Shown in pieces: positions 41,868 to 50,835 of a stretch of 63,627 nt of DNA (position 1 is its first letter; every line of letters begins with the position of its first letter). Made by a program: the position numbers and the translations under genes. This DNA is from an archaeon (lineage in GTDB: Archaea; Nanobdellota; Nanobdellia; Pacearchaeales; GW2011-AR1). Location: assembly GCA_018657525.1 (NCBI GenBank), contig JABHWZ010000014.1:1-63627 (forward strand), written 5' to 3'. The notes beneath the pieces were generated by a model that was not told where the DNA came from, made no database searches, and saw nothing but the letters and a program-made list of their open reading frames with translations.

Positions 41868-42328
41868 AAAAAATAATCTCTCTCTTATCACTATTAGGAC
41901 TAATCTTCTTAGCAACTTTAACAATAACCCAAAGCCAAGAAAACCAAATCTGTGAAAGCAAATACATTTTAGTAGAATTAGAATACAATTCAAATTCCAT
42001 TTCCCAATTTACTTTAATAAATAAAACTCTTGAAACAGGATGCTACTCTGAAATAATCTACAACTCCCAAGTGGAATACAATTACCAACTAACCACAAAT
42101 AAAAATAGTTTATACCAATCAAGTTTCAACCCTTCTTTAATTTTTATCGACGGCCAAGAAGAAGGAGAAACAGAACTAACAGGGGGCACAATTGAACCTG
42201 GAACAGCACGTATTTTTTTAACCCTCCCTCCTGAAAGTGGAGAAGTTTTAGAGATATATAATCAAACCGACAAAATATTTGAAACAAATATTTTTGACAC
42301 CGGAGCAACATCATGCAGAATAAAATAA
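41864..42328 (+). CDS. Small secreted protein in the metallopeptidase operon
   Basis: 154 residues. Signal peptide MKKIISLLSLLGLIFLATLT, then a beta-rich domain with three cysteines (NQICESKY, TGCYSEII, TSCRIK) and a GTARIFLTLPPESGEVLEI stretch like an Ig-type sandwich. I recognise no named family. It is translationally coupled on both sides: 4-nt overlap upstream and 16-nt overlap with the next gene. Confidence 0.65.
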   Translation: MKKIISLLSLLGLIFLATLTITQSQENQICESKYILVELEYNSNSISQFTLINKTLETGCYSEIIYNSQVEYNYQLTTNKNSLYQSSFNPSLIFIDGQEEGETELTGGTIEPGTARIFLTLPPESGEVLEIYNQTDKIFETNIFDTGATSCRIK

Positions 42329-42804
42329 ATAAAAAAGGCGTAACCCAAGTAATTTCTATAGTTCTACTAATTTCTCTAGCATTGGTTCTAATCGGAATAT
42401 TTTGGTTTTCATTCAAAAACATTATTCAACTATCTCCTGAAACAACAATTTGCAAAGATTTAGAATTTAAATCGCCAATCTCAATTATAAAATCATGTAA
42501 CCTAAATCAAAATGAAACACAAATATTAATCAAAAGAGAGATAGATAATCTAGAAATAAATTCAATAAATTTCATATTCTCAAATGGCGCAATATTTCAA
42601 CTCAAACAAGAATCAAAATGTTTAGATCTTAAAGAAGCAAATTCAAAATACGGACAAAAATGTTCAATCCCAAATCAAAGAGAACAAAAAGAATACCTTT
42701 TTGATTTAACAGGAGAAACTCCTCCAACCCAAATTGGCATAGAAATTGAAACCAAAAAAATTACTTGTTTAATCGACGTAAAAGAAATTAAGAATAATTG
42801 TTAA
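42313..42804 (+). CDS. Archaeal type IV pilin-like protein 10
   Basis: 163 residues. The class III site INKKG is followed by VTQVISIVLLISLALVLIGI, the arrangement (GVxxVIxxVLLIxLAVxL) seen in archaeal pilins. The extracellular domain has six cysteines. It is the last gene of the metallopeptidase operon and overlaps the convergent TSP1-like gene by 17 nt. It is distant from the main pilus locus, so it may be an additional filament or an adhesin. Confidence 0.7.
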   Translation: MQNKINKKGVTQVISIVLLISLALVLIGIFWFSFKNIIQLSPETTICKDLEFKSPISIIKSCNLNQNETQILIKREIDNLEINSINFIFSNGAIFQLKQESKCLDLKEANSKYGQKCSIPNQREQKEYLFDLTGETPPTQIGIEIETKKITCLIDVKEIKNNC

Positions 42805-43867
42805 AATTAGAAACTTGTTTCTGAGGAATATTTAAAGATGAATCTTCTCTATTTCTATATCTTAAGTATAACCAAACCAAAAGAGCAATTATTACTGCTA
42901 CAATAAAAATAAATATAATTAGGAAAATAAGTTTCCCTCCTTCTAAAGCTTGTTCAGAATCTGTGGAACCAGTACCAATTGGAGGAAGAGTATTACTACT
43001 TGAAGTTTGACATACACGAGTAACTGGAGAAGGTTTACCAACAAGAGTACCACATTTATTTAAATCACTATAAGAATAAATTTGAATTTCATTTTGACAG
43101 CTTCCCCATGACCCTGTCCACACCGGAATACAAGAGGTGCCTGTAGAAGAATCTCCGCTAGTACTTTCATCTTCACAAATATCTCCCCTAACATCTGATC
43201 TATTTTGCTCCACAACGTAATAATCATAATTACGATCGCAAGTATCCCCTGCCAAACAATTCCATCCAGTATCTTTTGAAGTCTGATTAGGATATCTAAT
43301 TCTAATACTTTTATCGTCGGTTCCACAATAATATTTATAATCATTATCATGAGACTCACAATCCTGCACTTCTACTGGTTTATTTTCAATTGTTCCACAA
43401 CCATTCAACTCAGTACAATTACGCTCTTGAGAATCATTAGCACATTCAGTCCAACTTTCACAAGTCCAATTTTCAAAACAAGGACCCAAAACAGTTATAT
43501 TAAAATCCCCAAAAATTTCATCATACCCTTGATAAGCATTATCACTTTCAAAATTAAATGTTCCAGCATTAGAAAAATTAATAGAATAAATTAAAGTTAA
43601 ATTTGATCCCCCCTGCGCAGTTCCTTGCCATCGAATATCATCTCCACTTACACTTCCTCCACCCTCACTGATTATCATTGCCTGAATTGGAACTCCTTCC
43701 TGTAAAAAATAAGACAAAGTATTTGGTTCAAAAACAACAAACAAAGAAACATTAACAACCTCTCCAATCTCAATATTATTTGAAGAAATTTCTCTTGTAA
43801 CATTTCCAGCTAAAACCAGACTCATCATCCCACAAAACATAACTAAAATTAAAATTATTTTTTTCAT
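42788..43867 (-). CDS. Cell-surface protein with TSP1-like repeats and C-terminal anchor
   Basis: 359 residues. Signal peptide MKKIILILVMFCGMMSLVLA, a beta domain (20-130), then two thrombospondin-type-1-like segments: FENWTCESWTECANDSQERN with C-GCGT, and PVWTGSWGSCQNEIQIYS with KCGTLVGKP. A membrane helix (LIFLIIFIFIVAVIIALLVW, about 315-335) and a short basic tail follow. Thus it is type I membrane-anchored with its disulfide-rich part outside. It starts 1 nt after the stop of the gene at 43869, so it is the second gene of a two-gene operon. Confidence 0.78.
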   Translation of the reverse strand: MKKIILILVMFCGMMSLVLAGNVTREISSNNIEIGEVVNVSLFVVFEPNTLSYFLQEGVPIQAMIISEGGGSVSGDDIRWQGTAQGGSNLTLIYSINFSNAGTFNFESDNAYQGYDEIFGDFNITVLGPCFENWTCESWTECANDSQERNCTELNGCGTIENKPVEVQDCESHDNDYKYYCGTDDKSIRIRYPNQTSKDTGWNCLAGDTCDRNYDYYVVEQNRSDVRGDICEDESTSGDSSTGTSCIPVWTGSWGSCQNEIQIYSYSDLNKCGTLVGKPSPVTRVCQTSSSNTLPPIGTGSTDSEQALEGGKLIFLIIFIFIVAVIIALLVWLYLRYRNREDSSLNIPQKQVSNFNNYS

Positions 43868-43868
43868 T

Positions 43869-44816
43869 TTATGAACAACTACTTAAACCCACCAACCAAT
43901 TATTAACTTCATTAGCTACTGCAGCAGTATTTTCGGGGGTGTCATCTAACCCTCCTGCTAAAAATTTATCTTTATACTTCAATATTTCCAAAGCACCAAC
44001 ACATCCGTCACAACTACCCACATTATCATTATCTGAATTATCTGGATCATCCAAAACCCATTGAGTTTCATCACAAATATTATCACAATTACCTTGTGCA
44101 TCTAAATCCAAAATAGTTTCAGCATCGTCACAAACCCCATCACAATTTCCCCCATTAACAATTTTATCATTTACCAAATCAGAAACACAATCACAAGAAG
44201 TCACCTGAGCGCTAATATTCACTGAACATAAATTTAATACTCCTCCGCATAAATCATCTCCTCCCTCATCAATTTCATGATTACAATCATTGTCTACCCC
44301 ATCGCAAACTTCTATTCCTCCACCAGCACATAGAGTTGAAGTTATGGAAACCTCTCCATTAATATCTCTTACATCTTGAGCAGACTCATTTCCAAAAACA
44401 TATGTTCCTGAAAAAATATACTCTTGAGCAATTAAAGGTTTAATAGTATAAACTAAAGAAACATCTTCTAACCCTGATACGTCATCTAAAATCCATCTAA
44501 TTTTTCTTTGTGATTCAGTGTAAGTTCCAGTCCCAGAATCTAATACCTCAACCCCTTGTGGAATATTCTCAACAATAACTGCTGAAACCTCCAAAAGCTG
44601 AATTGCAAAAGTCACATCTAGAGTAACATCTAAAGTTTCATTAATGAATGTATCCACTCTTTCAAAGGATCTGACAATAATATCTCCTGGTGCAAAGAGA
44701 GGTGCCTCTGGAGTAAATTTAAAATAAAAAAACAAAGCAATTAAAAATACAACGACAATTATTCCAATAATCAAAAAAGTATTCTGTTTACTAATTCCCC
44801 TTTTTTTATTAATCAT
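43869..44816 (-). CDS. Membrane-anchored surface protein with MopE-like Asp/Cys motif
   Basis: 315 residues. The N-terminus MINKKRG-ISKQNTFLIIGI with a hydrophobic helix resembles a class III signal or an N-terminal anchor. A conserved-repeat beta domain (about 40-165: FINETLDVTLDVTFAI, VIVENIPQGVEVLDSGTG) is followed by EVCDGVDNDCNHEIDEG, the Cys/Asp motif of MopE-type metal- or calcium-binding proteins, and further Asp-rich loops with CDGVCDDAE and CDNICDE. The C-terminus resembles a dockerin-like helix. TTTAAAAA lies 22 nt upstream. Confidence 0.75.
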   Translation of the reverse strand: MINKKRGISKQNTFLIIGIIVVVFLIALFFYFKFTPEAPLFAPGDIIVRSFERVDTFINETLDVTLDVTFAIQLLEVSAVIVENIPQGVEVLDSGTGTYTESQRKIRWILDDVSGLEDVSLVYTIKPLIAQEYIFSGTYVFGNESAQDVRDINGEVSITSTLCAGGGIEVCDGVDNDCNHEIDEGGDDLCGGVLNLCSVNISAQVTSCDCVSDLVNDKIVNGGNCDGVCDDAETILDLDAQGNCDNICDETQWVLDDPDNSDNDNVGSCDGCVGALEILKYKDKFLAGGLDDTPENTAAVANEVNNWLVGLSSCS

Positions 44817-44857
44817 ATTTTATTTAACTCTTTTTAGTTTTTAAACATTTCTAGATT

Positions 44858-47512
44858 TTATTCCCTTGACATCTTATCTTTTTTATTCCAACGATGAACT
44901 GCCTTTGCTATTTTTTGAATAGGCATATTATCTTTTAAACCATTTAACCATTTATTTTTAAGATCTTCAATCTCATTCAAGGTAACATATCCATCATGGT
45001 TCTCATCTTCCTCAGCGTCGTCCTTTTCTTCTTCTTCTAATTTATAATGCTCTTCATTGGGAGGTTCAATATCTGGAGAAATAAAAAAAGGAGCCCCTAG
45101 CAAAAAAGGATAACCCTCATTTAAATTTGAATTAATTTCCCAAACATTATTAAAATCCCAGTTAACATAAGTTGCAGAACTTTTCATTTCCGCAGTAGTT
45201 TTTCCAACTCCCCCCGCACTAGTAGTTAAACCTGAAACATTAACATCCCAATAAGAATTAGAAATATTTCCTCCAAAAAAATCATTCGCAACTAAACCTC
45301 CCACAACATTATCTCCTTCAATACTTCCGCTAAAATAAGAATTTAAAACAATTCCCCTATTGTCTCCAACAAACCCTCCCACATTATTCATCCCAGAAAC
45401 CTTCCCCCTAACAAATGAATTAGAAACATTCCCATTATTCTGTCCAATTAATCCTCCTGTAGAATAAACATATTCAGAATTTAAAACAGTCAAGTTCAAT
45501 AATCCAACATTTTTAATTTCAGCAGATTCACCAACCTTTGAAAATAAAGCCACCGGAGAATCAATCCTCCTGCCCAAACCACTTCTATTAATAAATAAAC
45601 CGCTAATAATATATCCATTCCCATTAAAACTTCCAGCAAAAATAGAATAATAACCTCTATAAGCAATAGGAACAAATCCTTTGCCTTCATTCCAATTAAT
45701 AGTGTCAGAACAATCAATGTTATTAACTAATTTATAACTTGCATACAAATTATCTTTTATTCCCTGAAGTTCCAAACACGTACTGATAGGAATAAAATCT
45801 AAAACCTCTGGAAGACTGATAAAGGGTTCGGACTGCCAAGTAAAAAAAGGATAAGAAGATCCTTCATCAATTTGCCAAATAGAATTAAAATTCCAATTAG
45901 AATATGTACTTTTCCTATACATTTCTTCACTGATTTTACTTGTTCCAAAAGTAGAAGAAGAGAGATTTGAAGTAGTAGAATCTATATAAGAAGAACTTGT
46001 AATAACCACTTCTGCGGCTGTTTTTCCGATTAATCCTCCAGACTCTAAACCCCGATAATTGATAATTTTTCCTCCTCCAAAATAAGAATTTTTGATCTTA
46101 GGTCCAAGTTTAATAATACGACTGTCCCCAAAAATACGGTAGTAGTCTATATGATCTGAAAAACCAATAAAACCTCCAGAAGTTGCAATACCCATAATAT
46201 TTCCATAGACATAAGAATTCGAAATTTCTAAAAGACCACTCCCTACAAATCCCCCTGCGTTATAACCTTCAACATTTCCAACAAAGGAAGAATAACTTAT
46301 CTTTGTTGAAAGAATATAGTCATTTTCATTGGGTGGTGAGACAGCAAAACCAATGAATCCCCCCACGTCCGTTGGTCCTTTAACATTCCCTTTAAAAGAA
46401 ACCTTTGTGACATCAAATCCCTGAGCAAAACCACATAAACCCCCGACCAATTCAACACCAGAAACATTGGCAATTACAATAGTATTAGAAAGATAAATCT
46501 GAAGCCCTCCCGCAACATTTTCACTTCCAACAAACACTCCCACACCATTTCCACTTCCAATTAGTCCTCCCACCTGAACCTCGCCCGAAACTTCTCCGCT
46601 AAAAAAAGAAGAATCAATTTTTGCCTGATTAGGAAAAAATCCAAAAAAACCTCCAACAAGAACGTCTCCCATAACATTACCCTCAAAAAATAAATTCTTA
46701 TAAATCATTTGATTTGGCCTAACTGCATGCATACTAAAATCGGCTCTACCAATAATACCACCAACAGTAACTTTTCCTGTTACGTTACCTCTAAAGGACA
46801 AATTAGAAGAGGTAGAATCAAAGAAATTATATCCCACAATTCCCCCGACATCATCACTACCATTAATATTCCCATTAACAGAAGAATAAGAAATATCCCC
46901 ATAATTATATCCCACAAGACCTCCTACAGAAATATTCCCACTAAGATCCCCATAAAAAACAGAAGAAATAGCTGAAGACCCAATGGCACCAAAACCAACC
47001 AATCCTCCCGTGCAATTATCTCCTTTAACCTCCCCCTTAACAGAAGAATTAATAATTTCCCCTTCATTCAACCCAGCAATTGATCCAACAGCATACTCCC
47101 CTTGCAAAAAAGAATCTTCTAAAACTAAATTCGTAACCTTAGCAACAGAACCCAAGTAGCTAAACAATCCAACATAATCTTCACTACGATTAATGAATAG
47201 ATTGGAAATCTTATTCCCATCCCCTAAGAGACTCCCCCTAAAAAAGGAACTTTGGCTCCCTAAGGGTTCGAATCCCTCTCCATTATGCCAATTAATTGTA
47301 TCTGAACAATCAATATTATTTAACAATTCATAATCAGCGTTTAAATTATTATTAATATCTTGCAATTCTTGACAGTTTGAAATCCCAATAAATCCGTCAC
47401 CAACAACATTTCCTGTTTTAAAAGACACCCCAAAAGAATAAATTAAGAAAAAGAAAACTACAAAAAGCATAGATAAGATAAACCACTTAGAACTATTTTC
47501 CCCTCTTTTCAT
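44858..47512 (-). CDS. GLUG-repeat surface protein with dockerin-like EF-hand end
   Basis: 884 residues from the ATG at 47512 (MKRGENSSKWFILSMLF). A membrane helix is followed by FKTGNVVGDGFIGISNCQEL. Most of the protein is about 15 to 20 copies of a repeat with the core GG(L/I/F)VG, such as VGGLVGYNYGDISYSSV and VGGIIGRADF, the GLUG motif of surface proteins. Two ISxCxELQxIxxNLxxxYxLxNNIDC blocks mark the start of each of two repeat arrays (about 50 and 570). The C-terminus has an EF-hand loop (DENHDGYVTLNEI) and a KWLNGL...AVHRW dockerin-like pair. Confidence 0.85.
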   Translation of the reverse strand: MKRGENSSKWFILSMLFVVFFFLIYSFGVSFKTGNVVGDGFIGISNCQELQDINNNLNADYELLNNIDCSDTINWHNGEGFEPLGSQSSFFRGSLLGDGNKISNLFINRSEDYVGLFSYLGSVAKVTNLVLEDSFLQGEYAVGSIAGLNEGEIINSSVKGEVKGDNCTGGLVGFGAIGSSAISSVFYGDLSGNISVGGLVGYNYGDISYSSVNGNINGSDDVGGIVGYNFFDSTSSNLSFRGNVTGKVTVGGIIGRADFSMHAVRPNQMIYKNLFFEGNVMGDVLVGGFFGFFPNQAKIDSSFFSGEVSGEVQVGGLIGSGNGVGVFVGSENVAGGLQIYLSNTIVIANVSGVELVGGLCGFAQGFDVTKVSFKGNVKGPTDVGGFIGFAVSPPNENDYILSTKISYSSFVGNVEGYNAGGFVGSGLLEISNSYVYGNIMGIATSGGFIGFSDHIDYYRIFGDSRIIKLGPKIKNSYFGGGKIINYRGLESGGLIGKTAAEVVITSSSYIDSTTSNLSSSTFGTSKISEEMYRKSTYSNWNFNSIWQIDEGSSYPFFTWQSEPFISLPEVLDFIPISTCLELQGIKDNLYASYKLVNNIDCSDTINWNEGKGFVPIAYRGYYSIFAGSFNGNGYIISGLFINRSGLGRRIDSPVALFSKVGESAEIKNVGLLNLTVLNSEYVYSTGGLIGQNNGNVSNSFVRGKVSGMNNVGGFVGDNRGIVLNSYFSGSIEGDNVVGGLVANDFFGGNISNSYWDVNVSGLTTSAGGVGKTTAEMKSSATYVNWDFNNVWEINSNLNEGYPFLLGAPFFISPDIEPPNEEHYKLEEEEKDDAEEDENHDGYVTLNEIEDLKNKWLNGLKDNMPIQKIAKAVHRWNKKDKMSRE

Positions 47513-47532
47513 AAAAAAATTAATTAAAACTT

Positions 47533-47541
47533 CTTTATAAA
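47533..47541 (-). promoter_or_regulatory. TATA box deciding the GLUG protein start
   Basis: Minus-strand TTTATAAAG ends 21 positions before the ATG at 47512, which excludes 22 in-frame codons further upstream. Confidence 0.6.
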
Positions 47542-47650
47542 TATTCTGAAAAAAATCAACTTTTAAAAAATCCAGCATTAACCTCTTCGAAATTCAGAAT
47601 CATCTAAAACCACATTATCTTTTAAACCATTTATTATTGTAAAGATTTCT

Positions 47651-48970
47651 TTAGTCAGGAATCAAAGAAAAAGAACTATTTTTTTCTGCAACTCGAGCAG
47701 CCAAATCTTTCACATCTTCCAATTCAACTTTCAAAATATTTTTTTCAAATTCATAATATTCTTTAGCATCACCATCAATTTCAGCCATTAATAAATTAAC
47801 CATTTGAGTTTGTGAATCCTCCATTGAAATCTGATAGTTTCCAACTAATTGTTTTTTAATCTGATTTAGCTCTTCCTCACTTAAACTCTCGGCCACATTT
47901 TTAAATTCATTTAAGATTAATTTTTTGACTTTATCTAATTTTTCACTAGTAGTTCCAACATAAATAAAATTATAAGCAAATTTAAAATTAATATCTGAAC
48001 CCCCCTTAACTGCATAAGCTAAATTTCTCTTTTCCCGAATCTCACTAAACAATCTTGAAGACATCCCCTCCGCCATAAGAGTTGATAAAACTTGAGCAGC
48101 GTATGCTTTTTTCTGCCCAGCCAACGGAACATCATAAGCAAAAATAAAATTCGCTTGATCAATCCCTTTTCTTTTTTCAATTTTATTTTCATTTTTTAAA
48201 CTAACTTTGATATCCAAAACTTGCCCCTTTGATTTACTGAAATTTTTTTCAGCAAATTTAACAACTTCTTCAAATTCTGCATCACCCACTATACAAAGAA
48301 TCATATTATTTGGATTATAAATTTTATTAAATTTATTTAAAATCTTTTTCTTATCAATTGAATTCATTGTTTCTTCAGTTCCAATTAAACTAGTTCCAAG
48401 AGGTTTTTCGTAAAGACATCCCGGAATTTTATCAAAGACACAAATCATCGGAGTATCATTCCTCATTTTAATTTCTTCAAAAATAACTTTTCTTTCTTTT
48501 TCTAATTCTTTTTCATCAAATAATGGATTTTTAACCATATCGCTCAAAACCTCAAGAGCAACATTTAAATGATCCGCAGGCATTTTACACCAATAAGCAG
48601 TCACTAATTCTCCAGTGAAACCATTTAGCTCACCCCCATTTTTCTCAATTTCTTCAGCAATCTGTTTAGAATTTCGAGTAGCAGTCCCTTTGTATAACAT
48701 ATGTTCAATATAATGTGAAATTCCCTTCTCTTTCTCTGTCTCATTTATCCCGCCATTCCTAACAGCAAAAGCTACACTTACCACTGGAATATCTCTCTTC
48801 TCAAAAAGCAAAGTCATTCCATTAGACAAAACTTTTCTTTGGAAGTTTTGGCTTTGTAAATGTTCTTTTGAACTTTGCTTAGACAAAACTTTTCTTTGAA
48901 AGTTTTGGATTTGTAGGACTTCTTTAGAATCCTGCTTAGACAAAACTTTTCTTTGGAAATCAAATTTCAT
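47651..48970 (-). CDS. M16-family zinc peptidase with repeated N-terminus
   Basis: 439 residues. The inverted zinc motif HYIEH (in KGISHYIEHMLYKGT) and the downstream Glu-containing segment GELVTAYWCKMPADHL identify an M16 (pitrilysin/processing-peptidase-like) enzyme. ANFIFAYDVPLAG and EGMSSRLFSEIREKRNLAYAV complete the second half. Before the normal start of the family (KVLSNGMTLLFEKRD) there are two extra copies of a 19-residue unit, each containing NFQRKVLSK or DFQRKVLSK. No signal peptide is visible. The ATG at 48970 is supported by a TATA box. A single 420-residue M16 subunit is usual in DPANN and bacteria. Confidence 0.9.
   Translation of the reverse strand: MKFDFQRKVLSKQDSKEVLQIQNFQRKVLSKQSSKEHLQSQNFQRKVLSNGMTLLFEKRDIPVVSVAFAVRNGGINETEKEKGISHYIEHMLYKGTATRNSKQIAEEIEKNGGELNGFTGELVTAYWCKMPADHLNVALEVLSDMVKNPLFDEKELEKERKVIFEEIKMRNDTPMICVFDKIPGCLYEKPLGTSLIGTEETMNSIDKKKILNKFNKIYNPNNMILCIVGDAEFEEVVKFAEKNFSKSKGQVLDIKVSLKNENKIEKRKGIDQANFIFAYDVPLAGQKKAYAAQVLSTLMAEGMSSRLFSEIREKRNLAYAVKGGSDINFKFAYNFIYVGTTSEKLDKVKKLILNEFKNVAESLSEEELNQIKKQLVGNYQISMEDSQTQMVNLLMAEIDGDAKEYYEFEKNILKVELEDVKDLAARVAEKNSSFSLIPD
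48822..48959 (-). repeat. In-frame 57-bp tandem repeat at the M16 peptidase N-terminus
   Basis: Units begin at 48822, 48879 and 48936 (exact period 57, 19 codons). Each contains TTAGACAAAACTTTTCTTT on the plus strand. The first encoded copy is partial and the last runs into the peptidase domain. Two full extra units precede the family start. Confidence 0.85.
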
Positions 48971-48990
48971 ATCAATTTGAATAAGAAAGT

Positions 48991-49000
48991 CTATTTAAAT
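48991..49000 (-). promoter_or_regulatory. TATA box of the M16 peptidase gene
   Basis: Minus-strand ATTTAAATAG ends 21 positions before the ATG at 48970, indicating that the repeated N-terminus is translated. Confidence 0.6.
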
Positions 49001-49021
49001 ATATCGCGAAGAATCTTATAA

Positions 49022-49942
49022 TTAAGGGATTCTTCTATAAATTGTATCTCCAAGTAACCAATCTGAAACTAATAAAACTAATGCCAAAATCAAAAGAATA
49101 AATGAAAGATCCCAAGGAATATTTGAAGTCTTAGTCCCATTTCCAATTTCTAAATAAATTTCCTCTAATTCTTCAGGAGTCGTTGCAATATAACTTGTTC
49201 CCAAAGTAAAATCAGATAAATCTTTTAATTCTTCCTGATTAATTCCCAAATTAAATTCATTATCTTCCAAATTCCCAATACCAACAGTATTTACTACCAC
49301 ATGGCTATCTATCGCGTAAGCAATAGCAGTGTCCTCTGAAACACCAATATTTGATCTACCATCAGTCAGTAAAATAATAACTTTTGCTTTTTTAGAAGAT
49401 AACAATAAATTAGAGGAGGTAATTACTGCATTACCAATATCTGTTCCACCCACAGAATTAGAAGTTAAATTTTTAATTGCATTAACAACCAAATTCTTTT
49501 CTAGAGTTAGAGGTTGATCCACAAAACTAGTTCCAGAAAAAGTTAAAAGAGCAACACGTGAAGTAAAAGGAATAGATTCTACAAAATTTATAGCAGCCTC
49601 CTTAGCCGCATCTAACCGATTAGGAAAAAAATCTGCTTGCATCATACTTGAAGAAACATCTATTGCCAAAACATAATCTTTGTTATCAGTTTCTCCAACA
49701 TACCAAAGAGTCATACCTGAAATAGAAAGAATAATACATATCAAGGCCACGGTTCGAATAATTAAAACATAAACAATAGAGGGCTCATTAACTCCTCCCG
49801 AAACTCTTGACAAAGCAACAAAGTTCGCGAATTTAAGAGAAAATGATTTAGAATATTTTAAAGAAAGAAAATAAAAAAATACTAAAAATGGAACAATAAT
49901 CAAATTCCAAAGATAAGTGGGATGGGTAAACGAAACTTGCAT
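49022..49942 (-). CDS. BatA-like VWA-domain membrane protein
   Basis: 306 residues. An N-terminal helix (THPTYLWNLIIVPFLVFFYF) and a second one (IVYVLIIRTVALICIILSIS) precede a von Willebrand A domain with an intact metal-ion adhesion site: DVSSSM, the Thr in GGTDIG and LLTDGRSNIG. A C-terminal helix (LSFILLILALVLLVSDWLLG) follows. This three-helix plus VWA layout is that of BatA/BatB proteins that work with MoxR ATPases. The ATG at 49942 shares one base with the DUF58 stop (TAATG); a GTG 9 nt upstream is the alternative start. Confidence 0.85.
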   Translation of the reverse strand: MQVSFTHPTYLWNLIIVPFLVFFYFLSLKYSKSFSLKFANFVALSRVSGGVNEPSIVYVLIIRTVALICIILSISGMTLWYVGETDNKDYVLAIDVSSSMMQADFFPNRLDAAKEAAINFVESIPFTSRVALLTFSGTSFVDQPLTLEKNLVVNAIKNLTSNSVGGTDIGNAVITSSNLLLSSKKAKVIILLTDGRSNIGVSEDTAIAYAIDSHVVVNTVGIGNLEDNEFNLGINQEELKDLSDFTLGTSYIATTPEELEEIYLEIGNGTKTSNIPWDLSFILLILALVLLVSDWLLGDTIYRRIP

Positions 49943-50826
49943 TATTTCCACTCAAGTTTCCTCTTATGAAAAAAAGAAACTAATTCCTCCACAAAAGATT
50001 TATTTGTATAAAGTTCTAAAAAATCCGCTCCTTTAATTTTGAATTCTTTTTTCAAATCAGCAACTTGTTTTTTTGCAAATCTTGAATAATTAGATTTTAA
50101 TTTACGAGGAGAAATCAAAAGCCTCTCTCCAGTAGCAGGATCCTCGACCATCACTTGCCCCATTCCATCAGGCAGAGAAATATCAATTGGATCTCTAACC
50201 ATAATTCCAATTAAATCAAATTTCTTAGAGGTATACTTCAAAGCATCGGCAATATTTTTAGTATTAACAAAATCAGAAATAATTATCACCAATGAACCCT
50301 CATCAAAAAATTTCAGAGCATAAGCAAAAACCTCGGAAAAATTATTTTCTCCTCCATAAAACGAAAGATTACTCAAAGCCTCTGAAATAATATGGAATTG
50401 TTTCATTCCATTTGTAGGTAAGATATTTTTAATAACCTTATCTGAAAACATTGTAAGTCCAACAAAATCTCCTGCCCTCAAAATAGTATTTGAAAAAGAA
50501 GAAACTAATTCTGCAGCATATTCTGCTTTTAATTTTTTAGTAGAACCCAATAACATTTTAGATGAAACATCTACTACAAAATGAACATTCAAATTTCTTT
50601 CTTCAACATATTCTTTTACTAAAAGTTTCCGAGATCGATTACTCGCTACCCAATCAATAACTCCTGCATCATCACTAGGAGAATAAGATCTAAAATCTGA
50701 AAATTCTAAACCCTGTCCTTTAAATGCACTAGCATAATTGCCCATAAATTTAGTGTTAACTAATCCATTAACAACTAAATCAAGCTTCTGAAGAGAAGGG
50801 GTTATGTCTATTTTTAACTTAGGCAT
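49942..50826 (-). CDS. DUF58 protein of the MoxR system
   Basis: 294 residues. The DUF58 signature DFRSYSPSDDAGVIDWVASN is at about 43-62, followed by RSRKLLVKEYVEER and a VWA-like region (VHFVVDVSSKML, LVIIISDFVNTKN). It is soluble. DUF58 proteins occur with MoxR ATPases and VWA membrane proteins in systems thought to mature or activate metal-dependent or envelope proteins. It follows the MoxR gene by 9 nt and overlaps the VWA gene by one base. Confidence 0.9.
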   Translation of the reverse strand: MPKLKIDITPSLQKLDLVVNGLVNTKFMGNYASAFKGQGLEFSDFRSYSPSDDAGVIDWVASNRSRKLLVKEYVEERNLNVHFVVDVSSKMLLGSTKKLKAEYAAELVSSFSNTILRAGDFVGLTMFSDKVIKNILPTNGMKQFHIISEALSNLSFYGGENNFSEVFAYALKFFDEGSLVIIISDFVNTKNIADALKYTSKKFDLIGIMVRDPIDISLPDGMGQVMVEDPATGERLLISPRKLKSNYSRFAKKQVADLKKEFKIKGADFLELYTNKSFVEELVSFFHKRKLEWK

Positions 50827-50835
50827 TTAAAACTC

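Noticed and set aside
47578-47650. Short open stretch after the M16 peptidase stop containing NGLKDN, similar to the GLUG protein tail (NGLKDNMP)
   Set aside because: It is only about 20 codons, lacks a start codon and shares just six residues; chance or a tiny relic cannot be separated.
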